A stretch of DNA of 64,000 bases from Methylobacter luteus IMV-B-3098 (GTDB lineage: Bacteria; Pseudomonadota; Gammaproteobacteria; Methylococcales; Methylomonadaceae), in assembly GCF_000427625.1 (NCBI RefSeq), contig NZ_KE386569.1, positions 1,078,216-1,142,215 of the forward strand, written 5' to 3'. The translations under genes were made by a program, and so were the position numbers. The first letter of the stretch is position 1. Every line of letters begins with the position of its first letter. Below the pieces are notes generated by a model. The model had not been told where the DNA came from, made no database searches, and saw only the letters and a program-made list of their open reading frames with translations. Below, piece by piece: positions 16,933 through 26,157 of this stretch.

Positions 16933-18120
16933 ATGAAGCAATTGCTGTTTTGGGTTTGGTTTTCCGTGTTGTTAATGAGTGGTCAGACAATGGCTGCAGA
17001 TCAGTCGACAGCTACAGAAAAACCGGCAGTTGCAGACAAGCCAATAGCTGCCGACAAGCCGGCCGCTACAGAAAAGCCGGTATCTACTGACAAGCCGGCA
17101 ACTACCGATAAGCCGGTTGCTACAAGTCCAGATCAGCCGGCGGCAGCCGATAAGCCGGCAACAGCAGAAAAGCCGATAGCCGAGCTTCAGCATAAGGAGA
17201 ATACGCCTGTTCCCCCATCCAACGAAAGAATGCAGTGTGCTGCTTTCAGCCCTTATGTCGGTGATCTTAATCCCGATCACGGCGCCCATCCATCCAGGGA
17301 GCTGATCAATGAACTGCTCGACAAACTGGTCAAGGAAACACGCTTTCGTTGCATCATGACCTACGGCGTCATGAACGGGCTGGAATATGTCTTTGCGGCA
17401 GCCGAAGCCCGTAATCTCAAAGTAATCGCCATTATCTGGCTGGATGATGACGTAGCTGTCAATACGCAATCGATTAACAGCGGTATAGAAGTCGCACGGG
17501 CTTTCCCGCAAACGATCTTAAAGCTGAGCTGCGGCTCCGAAGTCAGGACACGGCACGGCAATGCCTTCGATGGCGAGATCACGCGTTGTATTGACAGTCT
17601 GCGTAAAGCGGGCGTGACTCAGCCCATCACAACGATAGATACCTGGTGGGAATGGTGCAACCGCTCATGGCCTTGCAAGCAATCCAGTTTCGGCAAAAGC
17701 GTGGACTGGATAGGGACCAATATTTTTCCTTGGTGGGAAAATAAACATTCAAAAATTTTCCCCTGCGTACCCGCCAAAAAAGCGGCGGACTTTCATATTG
17801 CGCGGCTCAAGGACCTGCGGAAAACCTATCCCAAGAAAGACGTGATTCTGACCGAATTCGGCTGGCCTAATGGACCGGCGGGCGGCACGGAATACAACGT
17901 TCATACCAAACAGCATTGCGGCGTAGCCGGCCGGAAAAATCAAATGAAAGTCGTCAACCAGACGTTTAAAAAATTGGCCCAAAAGAACTGGTCCGGCGTC
18001 GTGTTCGAGGCCTTTTCGGAAAACTGGAAACCCAGCAATGAGGGCAGCTTCGGCAGTTACTGGGGACTTTGCGAAGGAAAACCGCCGTATACTTGCGCCA
18101 GGGGATTAAACAGTAAATAA
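16933..18120 (+). CDS. Secreted GH17-like beta-1,3-glucanase with Pro-rich linker
   Basis: 395 residues. A signal peptide ends near residue 21 (GQTMA). Residues about 22-84 are a low-complexity linker of repeated units such as ATEKP, VADKP and TTDKP, encoded by imperfect 15-18 base repeats. The catalytic domain (about 97-395) matches GH17: AAFSPYVGDL at the start, a central SCGSEV segment where the acid/base Glu lies, and LTEFGWPNG carrying the nucleophile Glu. Eight or more Cys suggest disulfides outside the cytoplasm. GH17 proteins cut or transfer beta-1,3-glucan; the substrate here is unknown. A strong terminator follows. Confidence 0.82.
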   Translation: MKQLLFWVWFSVLLMSGQTMAADQSTATEKPAVADKPIAADKPAATEKPVSTDKPATTDKPVATSPDQPAAADKPATAEKPIAELQHKENTPVPPSNERMQCAAFSPYVGDLNPDHGAHPSRELINELLDKLVKETRFRCIMTYGVMNGLEYVFAAAEARNLKVIAIIWLDDDVAVNTQSINSGIEVARAFPQTILKLSCGSEVRTRHGNAFDGEITRCIDSLRKAGVTQPITTIDTWWEWCNRSWPCKQSSFGKSVDWIGTNIFPWWENKHSKIFPCVPAKKAADFHIARLKDLRKTYPKKDVILTEFGWPNGPAGGTEYNVHTKQHCGVAGRKNQMKVVNQTFKKLAQKNWSGVVFEAFSENWKPSNEGSFGSYWGLCEGKPPYTCARGLNSK

Positions 18121-18126
18121 CCGAGT

Positions 18127-18157
18127 AAACGGCTGAGCTTGGGGGCTCAGCCGTTTT
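18127..18157 (+). terminator. Rho-independent terminator after GH17 gene
   Basis: A 12-bp perfect stem (AAACGGCTGAGC and GCTCAGCCGTTT) with a 6-base loop TTGGGG and a short TTTT on the plus-strand side. It starts 7 bases after the GH17 stop and separates that gene from the pilus operon. Confidence 0.85.
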
Positions 18158-18283
18158 AAGCCATGGCAGCTGATGATCGGGGGGGGGGCTGTTTTTCTGA
18201 AAAACGGCAAACAATCTCGGCTGAATAGCAAGAAATGGCTTGGTAATAATATCTTAATAAAATTAATAATAGAGGAGCATCCC

Positions 18284-18781
18284 ATGCGTTTCCATAAAGT
18301 GAAGATTGTTGCTATCGGCTTGTTGCTGTTGGATGGACAAGCTGTCCAAGCCGCAACGGACACCACTACCTTTCAAGTCACCGCGACGGTAAATGATGCC
18401 TGTACTGTTTCCGCGACGGACCTGGCCTTTGGCGTCTATGACCCTTCGGCGGCGGACGATGAAGACACCAGCACGATCACGGTTACCTGCACCAAGTCTA
18501 CTGACTATGACATAGGATTGAATGAGGGAACGGCCTCGGGGGCTACCGTGACAACACGGCAAATGATCGATACAGTCTCAACCGATCTGCTCAATTACAG
18601 CCTTTTCAGCGATACCAATCGCACGGTTAACTGGGGCAATACGGTCGGTACGGACACAGTTGCCGTGGGAAGCGCTACCGGCGCCGCTGAAAATCATACC
18701 GTCTACGGTAGAATCCCCACCGGTCAGTATGTGACGGCGGGAAGCTATAGCGATACGATCACCGTCACCGTTACTTACTGA
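18284..18781 (+). CDS. Spore-coat-U-domain pilin (Csu-type subunit)
   Basis: 165 residues from the ATG at 18284, which has a clear AGAGGAG 7 bases upstream; the longer frame from 18173 is rejected. A signal peptide (AIGLLLLDGQAVQA) precedes one SCPU domain: FQVTATVNDACTVSATDLAF at the start, a Cys pair (AC ... VTCTKS), and the C-terminal HTVYGRIPTGQYVTAGSYSD. SCPU proteins are subunits of archaic chaperone-usher (Csu) pili used for adhesion and biofilm. It is the first gene of a four-gene operon and is probably the major pilin. Confidence 0.88.
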   Translation: MRFHKVKIVAIGLLLLDGQAVQAATDTTTFQVTATVNDACTVSATDLAFGVYDPSAADDEDTSTITVTCTKSTDYDIGLNEGTASGATVTTRQMIDTVSTDLLNYSLFSDTNRTVNWGNTVGTDTVAVGSATGAAENHTVYGRIPTGQYVTAGSYSDTITVTVTY

Positions 18782-18786
18782 TAGCG

Positions 18787-19539
18787 ATGCGCAGCAGGGA
18801 TGCCGGCTTGCCGGCAAAGGCATGCGCGCGCCTGATTCTGGCGGTGCTGTGCTCACTGGTCTGTTCAATGGCCCAGGCCGGCTCTTATGGCATTAATCCG
18901 GTCAAGCTGACCTTTTCCGCGCAAAATTCCACGCAGGTCATGACGGTGCGCAACGACGGCGCGCAAGCCGCGGTCTTGCAAGTGGAACTAGCCGCATGGT
19001 CGCAAGCGGATGGCCAGGATGTTTACACGCCGACGCGGGAATTGCTGGCGACCCCGCCTGTCTTCACCCTGCCGGCCGGGGCATCGCAAATTATCCGGGT
19101 CGGATTGCGCCGGGCGCCCGACGCGGAACGCGAACTTGCCTACCGGATGTTTCTCCAGGAGGTGCCGCCTCCCGCGAAACCCGGCGGTGTTGATTTGCAA
19201 GTGGCGTTACGCATCAGTGTGCCAATATTTGTCGCGCCTGCCCGCCCCGCCAAGCCGATTCTGCGCTGGCAGGCCGTGCGAACTGCCGAGCACTCGCTCA
19301 AAATCGGGGTAACGAATACCGGCAACGGACATGATCACCTTTCCGCTTATAAAATCTATCGGGCAGGCAGCGATGAGCCCTTTCTGTCTCAGCAGCTTTT
19401 TGCTTATCTGCTTCCTGGCGAAACGCGCTATTGGTTACTTACCACCGATGTGATGCCCAATTCCGGAGAATCACTGCGCGTTTTGGCCAATACGGACAGC
19501 GGCGCGGTTCAGGCGGATATAGTTGTTGATAAACCCTAG
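18787..19539 (+). CDS. Periplasmic pilus chaperone (CsuC-like)
   Basis: 250 residues with signal peptide (AVLCSLVCSMAQA). The N-terminal PapD-like domain shows INPVKLTFSA, the subunit-binding strand, and ASQIIRVGLRR near residue 100, where the conserved Arg/Lys and G1 strand cap pilin subunits. The C-terminal domain (about 155-250) completes the two-domain immunoglobulin-like fold. It should hold SCPU pilins in the periplasm and deliver them to the usher encoded next. It starts 5 bases after the first pilin gene. Confidence 0.9.
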   Translation: MRSRDAGLPAKACARLILAVLCSLVCSMAQAGSYGINPVKLTFSAQNSTQVMTVRNDGAQAAVLQVELAAWSQADGQDVYTPTRELLATPPVFTLPAGASQIIRVGLRRAPDAERELAYRMFLQEVPPPAKPGGVDLQVALRISVPIFVAPARPAKPILRWQAVRTAEHSLKIGVTNTGNGHDHLSAYKIYRAGSDEPFLSQQLFAYLLPGETRYWLLTTDVMPNSGESLRVLANTDSGAVQADIVVDKP

Positions 19540-19554
19540 CTCTGTCTAGAGCGG

Positions 19555-21873
19555 ATGAATTTTTTTTTTTGCCTGCTGCTTTTAATACAATCGGCTATTG
19601 CCGAAGCAGTTCCGACAAGCGATGAGCCGGCTCCTGCCAGGTATCCAGCTATGCAGGAGTTGCTGCTGGCGGTCTACATCAATCAAGAGAATCTGAACGA
19701 AACCGCGCTGCTGCTTAAAATGGAGGATGCCCTGCTGGCGAGCGGCGAAGACATACAGCATTGGCGCTTGCGACTGCCGCCGAAATCAACACTATCCTAT
19801 CAGGGGCAAGAATATTATGACTTGCGGACATTTACCGGCATTTCCTACCGGATAGACGAGGCCAGGCAAGCCTTATTGATTGAAGCTGAACCCGATGCTT
19901 TTTCGGCCACCCAGGTCAACGGCGCCGCTTTGGAACTTTCCATGCCCGATCCGTCTTCTCTCGGCGGTTTTTTCAATTACGACATTTTTGCGCAATCCTT
20001 CGAGCAGCAATCCTTTCGGTTGGACAGCCTGATGGAGTTGGGATTATTTAACGGCTGGGGCGTGGGAGTCAGTAATTTTTTAGCCCGGGATATTAGCGAT
20101 GAAGCCCGGCTGATACGTCTGGATTCCACCTGGACGATCGATAAGCCCGACCAACTCGCGAGTTTCAGGATCGGTGATTCAATCAGTAGTGCAGGTGCCT
20201 GGGGGCGTCCGGTGCGGTTCGCAGGCCTGCAGTGGGCGACAAATTTTCAGACTCAGCCCAGGTTTATCACTTTCCCGATGCCCAGCATGGCAGGGGAAGC
20301 GGTGCTGCCTTCCGTTGTTGACGTCTACGTCGATAATAACCTGTTACTGAATCGCGAGGTGCAGCCGGGGCCTTTTACCGTCAACAATATCCCCACCATT
20401 ACCGGTTTACGCGAGATGCGCATGGTGGTTCGCGATATGCTGGGTCGCGAACAAATTATCAGCCAGCCTTATTACGCCAGCCCCGGCTTGTTACAGAAGG
20501 ACTTACAGGAATTTTCCTACGAAATCGGCCCGATCCGCAAAAACTACGGGCTGAAAAGTAACGATTACGGGCGCTGGTTCGCCGTGGGCACCCATCGCCT
20601 GGGTTTCAGCGATTACTTTACCGGCGAGTGGCATGCCGAAATTCTACAGGGTCAGCAAAATATGGGACTCGGCGGTATTTACTTGTCGCCGTCCATAGGC
20701 GTTTTCGACGCTTCTATAGCGGGCAGTCATAGTCAGAAGGGATCAGGCGCCTTGCTGGCTGTGGGTTTTCAGCGGCAGACTTCAAGATTAAGCTTCGGCG
20801 GGCAGGCGCAGGTCGCCAGCAGCCGATTTACCCAGCTTGGTCTGGCCCAAGATCGCCCGGCGCCCAAACTTTTAAGTTCATTGCACCTGGGTATTTCGAC
20901 TGGCGGGTACGGGAGCTTTAGCGTCAATCATATCTATCAGCAATACCGTGATCAGGGTAACATCAACCTGATCAACGCAAACTATAATTTTACAGTCGGC
21001 GAGGGATGGTTTTTAAACCTTTCCGCATTCACCAGTCTGAGCGATGATGCTGACAAAGGCGTCGCGCTGGTGCTTAATCATACGCTCGGAGAGCGAACCA
21101 GTGCCAGCCTCACGGCGGGGCTGCAAAATGATTCCGCTACCACGTTCATGCAGGTACAGCAAAATTTACCGCCGGGCAGTGGGATGGGCTACCGGGTACT
21201 GGCGGGATATGACGGGTCGGAGCGTATCGAAGCCGGCATTGCCCTGCAAAACGATATCGGAACTTATAATCTGGATGCCTACCGGTTTCAGGGGCGAAAC
21301 AATTTTCGCGGGAGCGCCAGCGGCGGCTTGGCGATCATGGGCGGAGACGCCTTTCTTTCCCGGCGCATAAACAGCAGTTTCGCTGTCGTACACATACCGG
21401 ACTATGCCAATGTGCGCGTTTACGCGGAGAATCAGCTCGTGGCGACGACCAATGCGTCGGGTAACGCGCTGGTGCCCATGCTCCGGCCCTATCAGGAAAA
21501 CCATATCCGGATCGAACAGGCGGATCTGCCTTTGGATGCCCAGATCGATACCTTGACGATCAATGCCCAGCCTTATTTCCGAAGCGGCTTTCTGCTGAAT
21601 TTTCCGATCCGGCGGTCGCGGGGCGCCACGATGACCATTGTCCTGGACAACGGCCAGCCGCTGCCGGCCGGCGCCATCGTGCAGATCATCGGTCAGCCTG
21701 AGGAGTTTCCGGTGGCCCTGAAAGGCAATGTCTATATCACCGGACTTGCATCGGACAATCATTTGCGCGTACTCTGGCATGATCAAAGCTGCCAGCTCGA
21801 AGTCTCTTTTCCCGAAACCGAAGAACCGCTGCCCGATCTGGGCACTTTTACCTGTCATGGAGTCTCGCCATGA
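19555..21873 (+). CDS. Outer-membrane fimbrial usher (CsuD-like)
   Basis: 772 residues, the length of archaic-type ushers. After a signal peptide comes an N-terminal chaperone-binding domain (LLLAVYINQENLNETALLLK), then the barrel with its plug (LPSVVDVYVDNNLLLNREVQ, PGPFTVNNIPTITGLREMRM), and a C-terminal domain (LPAGAIVQIIGQPEEFPVAL). It should form the secretion pore that polymerises the pilins. Its stop overlaps the next pilin start by four bases (ATGA), showing translational coupling. Confidence 0.92.
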   Translation: MNFFFCLLLLIQSAIAEAVPTSDEPAPARYPAMQELLLAVYINQENLNETALLLKMEDALLASGEDIQHWRLRLPPKSTLSYQGQEYYDLRTFTGISYRIDEARQALLIEAEPDAFSATQVNGAALELSMPDPSSLGGFFNYDIFAQSFEQQSFRLDSLMELGLFNGWGVGVSNFLARDISDEARLIRLDSTWTIDKPDQLASFRIGDSISSAGAWGRPVRFAGLQWATNFQTQPRFITFPMPSMAGEAVLPSVVDVYVDNNLLLNREVQPGPFTVNNIPTITGLREMRMVVRDMLGREQIISQPYYASPGLLQKDLQEFSYEIGPIRKNYGLKSNDYGRWFAVGTHRLGFSDYFTGEWHAEILQGQQNMGLGGIYLSPSIGVFDASIAGSHSQKGSGALLAVGFQRQTSRLSFGGQAQVASSRFTQLGLAQDRPAPKLLSSLHLGISTGGYGSFSVNHIYQQYRDQGNINLINANYNFTVGEGWFLNLSAFTSLSDDADKGVALVLNHTLGERTSASLTAGLQNDSATTFMQVQQNLPPGSGMGYRVLAGYDGSERIEAGIALQNDIGTYNLDAYRFQGRNNFRGSASGGLAIMGGDAFLSRRINSSFAVVHIPDYANVRVYAENQLVATTNASGNALVPMLRPYQENHIRIEQADLPLDAQIDTLTINAQPYFRSGFLLNFPIRRSRGATMTIVLDNGQPLPAGAIVQIIGQPEEFPVALKGNVYITGLASDNHLRVLWHDQSCQLEVSFPETEEPLPDLGTFTCHGVSP

Positions 21874-22430
21874 AGAAATATCGCAATTATTCGCTTAAAA
21901 AGCACCGTCAAGACAATCCGCGAACTGGATCAACCGATTTGTTCTTCGGCTTGACAGCCGCCCTGCTGGGCATTGTCTTGTCATTGACGTCAACGCCGGC
22001 GGCGGCGCTCGGACTTAGTTGCAATGTTTCCGCGACAGGGGTTGCCTTCGGCAATTATAATCCTACCAATGGCGCGCCGACCGATGCGACCGGAAATGTG
22101 CATGTTTTCTGTACCGTGCTTCTAGTCAGCGTGGGGGCACAAACTAACATCAGTCTCAACAAAGGAGGGAGCGGTTCGTTCGTTCCCCGAAAAATGTCCA
22201 GCGGAGCCAATCAGCTAAATTACAATCTATACAAGGAGGCCAGCCACATCACGGTCTGGGGGGACGGAACCGGCGGTACGGGTATCTTTACGGATAACAC
22301 AACGATTGCGGTGCTTGGCACTTCCATTGACCATACCATTTATGGCCGCATCCCGGCGGGCCAGTATGTGGCGGCGGGCAGTTATGCCGATACCATTACG
22401 GTAACGGTGGAGTTTCATGAAGGGTTGTGA
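21870..22430 (+). CDS. Spore-coat-U-domain protein, likely tip or minor pilin
   Basis: 186 residues. A longer N-terminal region (about 25 polar residues) precedes a membrane-spanning signal (LTAALLGIVLSLTSTPAAA). One SCPU domain follows: LSCNVSATGVAFGNYNPTNG, then HIYGRIPAGQYVAAGSYAD-type C-terminus (HTIYGRIPAGQYVAAG). Its place after the usher is where Csu operons carry the tip adhesin, but tip adhesins usually have two domains, so this may be another shaft subunit. It ends the operon. Confidence 0.85.
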   Translation: MKKYRNYSLKKHRQDNPRTGSTDLFFGLTAALLGIVLSLTSTPAAALGLSCNVSATGVAFGNYNPTNGAPTDATGNVHVFCTVLLVSVGAQTNISLNKGGSGSFVPRKMSSGANQLNYNLYKEASHITVWGDGTGGTGIFTDNTTIAVLGTSIDHTIYGRIPAGQYVAAGSYADTITVTVEFHEGL

Positions 22431-22559
22431 CAGGGTCTTTGCTAAATTCAGAGAAGATTATTTCATTTTAACTCTGAATCGGAGCAATCTTAATAAAATA
22501 AGGTCCAATTTTTTGACATTGTTGATTATTTCATATTGCGCAATTAATGGGGCCTTATC

Positions 22560-24839
22560 ATGCCATCTACAGCCGAATTGAAAGCCAAACTGGCCGCCGC
22601 TCTGGAAGCCAAGGGCCCGAATTACCAACCCCGCACGCATCATCTGGAAAACGGCAAGCCAATTTATACGAACCGGCTGATTTTTGAAGATTCCCCTTAC
22701 CTGCTGCAGCATGCCCACAACCCGGTGGATTGGTTTCCATGGGGCGATGAGGCGTTTGCAATAGCTCGTCTGGAAAACAAACCGGTTTTTCTTTCAATAG
22801 GTTATGCTACCTGCCATTGGTGTCATGTCATGGAGGAGGAAAGTTTTGAAAGCCTGTATATCGCCAAAATCCTCAATGACAACTTCATCTCCATCAAGGT
22901 AGACAGGGAGCAGTATCCCGACATAGATCAGATTTATATGACGGCAGTCACGATGATGACAGGTCATGGCGGCTGGCCGATGTCGTCATTTTTAACGCAC
23001 CAGGGCAAACCCTTTTTCGGCGGCACTTATTATCCGGCGGAAACATTTGCCGATTTACTGTTGCAGATCATAAAAGTCTGGATCAGTCAGCAGCGGACGC
23101 TGATCGATCAGGCCGAGCAACTGGCCGATGCCGTGAATCGTGTTACGGCCACCCAGCGCCAGCTCAGCAAACTGGACGTTTCGTCCATGCGGGCGGCGGT
23201 CGATCAATTGCTGGAACACTACGATGCCAAGGACGGCGGCTTCAGTCCGGCGCCGAAATTTCCCAGCGAACCGGCTTTGTTGATGCTGCTTCAGGCCTAT
23301 GAGCGCAATCCTGAACCGGCGCTGTTTTCCGCTTTGAATCACACGCTGTCGGCAATGGCGCAAGGCGGTATCTATGATCAGATTGGCGGCGGCTTTCACC
23401 GTTACGCCACCGATAAACACTGGCTGGTGCCGCATTTTGAAAAGATGCTCTACAATCAGGCCTATCTGGCCCGAGTCTATGCGCATGCTTATAATCTAAC
23501 CGGCAATCCGATTTATGCGCGGATCGTCAAACAGACGCTCGACTATGTGCTGCGTGAGATAACGACTCCGGAAGGCGTCTTTTATTCCGCGACCGATGCC
23601 GATAGTGAAGGTCATGAGGGTACGTTTTTTATCTGGACGATAGATGAAGTTAAAACCGTGCTGTCGCCTGATGATGCCGCGTTTATTATAAAAACCTTCG
23701 GCCTGACGCCGAAGGGCAATTTTGAGGGCAAGAATATTTTTCATCTGCCGCGCCCGTTGGATGAAGTCGCCAAGGAAGAAGGCATCAGCCTTGAACAATT
23801 GTTTAACAGGCTCGATCCGATGCTGGAAACACTCAGACGCTACCGCGTGCAGCGCATCCCGCCGCTGACCGACAATAAAATCATTGTCGCCTGGAATGCC
23901 ATGCTGATTACAGCGCTGGCCGAGGCTGGCGACAGGTTGGCTGAACCGCGCTATATCGATGCCGCCAAGCGCGCTGCCGGCACGCTCTGGAAAAAGCAAC
24001 GCCCCAAGGACGGCGTGTTGTGGCGCGTCAGTCTCGATAACAAGTCATCGATTTCCGCCCGCCAGGATGACTATGCGCATCTCAGCGAAGCGTTGCTGGC
24101 GCTCTATGACATCAGCGGCGATCCGTTGTATCTGCAACAAGCCCAGGCGCTTGTCGATGAAATGCTGGAGAAGTTCCTGGACAGCGTTTCCGGCGCACTG
24201 GTCATGGGGCGGGAACGGTTATTATTCCATCATCCCAAAGACAGCTATGACGGTGCATTGCCTTCCGGCAATGCCGTTGCCGTGCGAGTGCTTTCAAGGC
24301 TGGCCAGGCGTACTGGAGAGACGGCCTATGCTGACCATGCGGCAAGGATTGTTCAGGCTTTTGCCGATGGTATCAACCGGCAGCCTTCGGCTTATGCTTA
24401 TCTGTTGGCGCAATTCGATGAAATGCAAAATGGCGAGACCGGACCTCGTCAATATGCCGCGCGCGGCGCAGTTAAAATCGAAGCAAAACGCATAAAGCAA
24501 CTGCACAAAAATCTTGTGACAGTCGATCTGGAGATCAAGGAAGGTTGGCATATCAATGCCCATGAGCCGTTACAGCAAACGCTGGTAGCCACGGAACTGG
24601 GCTTGGCGGACGGTTCAGCATGGACTGTCGATGCGGTGACTTACCCCGAGCCAGTTTTAAGGACACTGCCATTCGACAAAAATCCATTGGCGCTTTATGA
24701 AGGGCGGGTGCACATGCGAGCCGAGTTGTCCCGTCATGACGAAGAAATCCACGAGCCCGTTAAGCTGAACCTGCAATTTCAGGCTTGCGATCAGGAAGCA
24801 TGCCAAGCTCCCGAAACTGTGATCTTAACGGTATATTAA
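22560..24839 (+). CDS. DUF255 thioredoxin-like protein (YyaL family) with DsbD-like tail
   Basis: 759 residues, longer than the usual 600-700. The DUF255 thioredoxin-like domain (about 33-200) has [19 protein letters not shown], the redox motif CHWC ([14 protein letters not shown]) and [10 protein letters not shown] six-hairpin-glycosidase-like region follows (about 210-630; [30 protein letters not shown]-type helices). The last ~110 residues resemble the N-terminal immunoglobulin-like domain of DsbD ([33 protein letters not shown] with a Cys pair). No signal peptide is seen. Members of this family (spermatogenesis-associated protein 20-like) have no firm function; the extra domain suggests thiol exchange. 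Confidence 0.85.
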   Translation: MPSTAELKAKLAAALEAKGPNYQPRTHHLENGKPIYTNRLIFEDSPYLLQHAHNPVDWFPWGDEAFAIARLENKPVFLSIGYATCHWCHVMEEESFESLYIAKILNDNFISIKVDREQYPDIDQIYMTAVTMMTGHGGWPMSSFLTHQGKPFFGGTYYPAETFADLLLQIIKVWISQQRTLIDQAEQLADAVNRVTATQRQLSKLDVSSMRAAVDQLLEHYDAKDGGFSPAPKFPSEPALLMLLQAYERNPEPALFSALNHTLSAMAQGGIYDQIGGGFHRYATDKHWLVPHFEKMLYNQAYLARVYAHAYNLTGNPIYARIVKQTLDYVLREITTPEGVFYSATDADSEGHEGTFFIWTIDEVKTVLSPDDAAFIIKTFGLTPKGNFEGKNIFHLPRPLDEVAKEEGISLEQLFNRLDPMLETLRRYRVQRIPPLTDNKIIVAWNAMLITALAEAGDRLAEPRYIDAAKRAAGTLWKKQRPKDGVLWRVSLDNKSSISARQDDYAHLSEALLALYDISGDPLYLQQAQALVDEMLEKFLDSVSGALVMGRERLLFHHPKDSYDGALPSGNAVAVRVLSRLARRTGETAYADHAARIVQAFADGINRQPSAYAYLLAQFDEMQNGETGPRQYAARGAVKIEAKRIKQLHKNLVTVDLEIKEGWHINAHEPLQQTLVATELGLADGSAWTVDAVTYPEPVLRTLPFDKNPLALYEGRVHMRAELSRHDEEIHEPVKLNLQFQACDQEACQAPETVILTVY

Positions 24840-25457
24840 CAGCGCTTCAATATCATCAAGCATGGTTCTGTAGTCGAGATAATTGACGGTTATGGACGAA
24901 ATTCTACTGTTCTGTCCCAGTACCAGTGACGGATAGGAACAGACGCCAAGGCTCCTTGCCGTTTTGATCTCCTGTTGCAATTGCCTGTCAATTTCATGAC
25001 TGCGATAGTCAAGTTCGAATTGCTCTTTGTCTAAGCCCGACTGAATGGCGCATTCGAACAGTGTGGCATCAAGCGCCGGGTTTCGGGCGCGTTGATAATA
25101 AGCCTCCTGAATGCAGCTCAAAAGTTTGTCTTCAAGTTCAGCGCTCTGCTTTCTAGCCGCCAATAATGACCGGCAAGCCGGATAGGTCGAACGGATGGGC
25201 GTGTTGTCGCTCCAGAATGCAAAATTGAATTTGACGCCCGGAATCGTTTGCTCGATGCGATGCCACGCCTGTTGAATGCTTTGTTGCAGGGCAGGGGGCA
25301 TGGGCTCTGTGGTGTCAGGGGCCAGCCCGCCCAGCAATCTCTTAAAATGAATTTCCGGCGGCAATGCCTGCTTCAGTTCTGCAAGACTGGTCCTGAAAGC
25401 GTAACACCAGCTGCACAGCGGATCGTGTATATAGTATAAAATTGCGTTCATTTCCAT
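24825..25457 (-). CDS. DsbA-family thioredoxin-fold protein (FrnE/HCCA type)
   Basis: 210 residues, no signal peptide. The N-terminal [14 protein letters not shown] contains a CxxC redox motif at the DsbA-family position, and [12 protein letters not shown] holds the cis-Pro loop. The all-helical insertion and length resemble the cytoplasmic FrnE / 2-hydroxychromene-2-carboxylate isomerase-like group, which work as oxidoreductases or isomerases. Start may be the ATG at 25457 or at 25451. The 3' end overlaps the converging DUF255 gene by 15 bases. Confidence 0.8.
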   Translation of the reverse strand: MEMNAILYYIHDPLCSWCYAFRTSLAELKQALPPEIHFKRLLGGLAPDTTEPMPPALQQSIQQAWHRIEQTIPGVKFNFAFWSDNTPIRSTYPACRSLLAARKQSAELEDKLLSCIQEAYYQRARNPALDATLFECAIQSGLDKEQFELDYRSHEIDRQLQQEIKTARSLGVCSYPSLVLGQNSRISSITVNYLDYRTMLDDIEALLIYR

Positions 25458-25478
25458 TATCCATGACAGTTAAGAAAC

Positions 25479-25847
25479 ATGCCGGCCGATTTAAACAAAA
25501 TCTGTAACATTGCCGATCTTGAAGCCAGTCAGTGCCGGCAATTTAATTATACCGATGCGTCGGGAGCCCTGGTTGAGGCGATGCTGGTAAAAACGGCCGG
25601 TACGGTCAAAGCCTATCAAAATGCCTGTCCCCATTGGGAAGTGGAGATGAACTGGAAGCCGGATGAGTTTCTGAGTCCCGAGCAGACTCATATCATCTGC
25701 GCCGTTCATGGCGCCTTGTTTAGACTCGATGACGGCTTGTGTGTTTTCGGGCCATGCGTCAGACAGAAATTAAAACCGATTCCTGTGCAGGTTTTGGACG
25801 GGGCTGTTTATTTACCGCCACAGGCGCGTCAATTGCCGATAGTTTAA
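25479..25847 (+). CDS. Rieske [2Fe-2S] domain ferredoxin-like protein
   Basis: 122 residues. The two-His/two-Cys Rieske cluster motif is visible as CPHW (about residues 46-49) and CAVH (about 73-76), with the usual following GALF and C-terminal PVQVLDGAVYLPP. Without membrane segments it looks like a small soluble Rieske ferredoxin, perhaps donating electrons to an oxygenase or assisting assembly; no partner gene is adjacent. It is divergent from the DsbA-like gene with 21 bases between the start codons. Confidence 0.85.
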   Translation: MPADLNKICNIADLEASQCRQFNYTDASGALVEAMLVKTAGTVKAYQNACPHWEVEMNWKPDEFLSPEQTHIICAVHGALFRLDDGLCVFGPCVRQKLKPIPVQVLDGAVYLPPQARQLPIV

Positions 25848-25863
25848 CAGCGGATTTCTTAAC

Positions 25864-26070
25864 ACTACAGTTGTAGATTATCTTGCCGCCTACGCCGCCG
25901 GTAGTGGCAAGAACGGGCCACGGGGGTCGCCGTATACAGCATCGCCGGTGAGCCAGGCCAACGGCACCTGCGCGGCGATGGTTCGCTCGTTCATTCCTCT
26001 TCAATGCATAGAAACCACAGGCATTGGACTGCGCGGACGGAATGAATATCCTTCAAATTACAACTGTAGT
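25864..26070. mobile_element. Short element with 12-bp terminal inverted repeats, IS remnant
   Basis: ACTACAGTTGTA at 25864-25875 is perfectly inverted at 26059-26070. The 207 bases between are GC-rich, unlike the flanks, and contain a piece of transposase-like coding sequence. No clear target duplication was found. It is best read as a MITE-like internal-deletion derivative of an insertion sequence, just upstream of nqrA. Confidence 0.5.
25890..25994 (-). pseudogene. Transposase fragment (IS701-like)
   Basis: The minus strand encodes 34 codons from an ATG at 25994 to a stop at 25890; the segment QVPLAWLTGDAVYGDPRG resembles the catalytic WVxGDxVYG region of IS701-family DDE transposases, where the Asp is a catalytic residue. 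Everything on either side of this piece is missing, so the gene is dead. It lies inside the short inverted-repeat element. Confidence 0.45.
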
Positions 26071-26157
26071 ACTAGGTAATCATACTGATTTATCGCGCTC
26101 TTACAGCAGGAAATAATACTAGAGTAATCTTTATGTTCATTCAGCGGTCGTGAGGCA

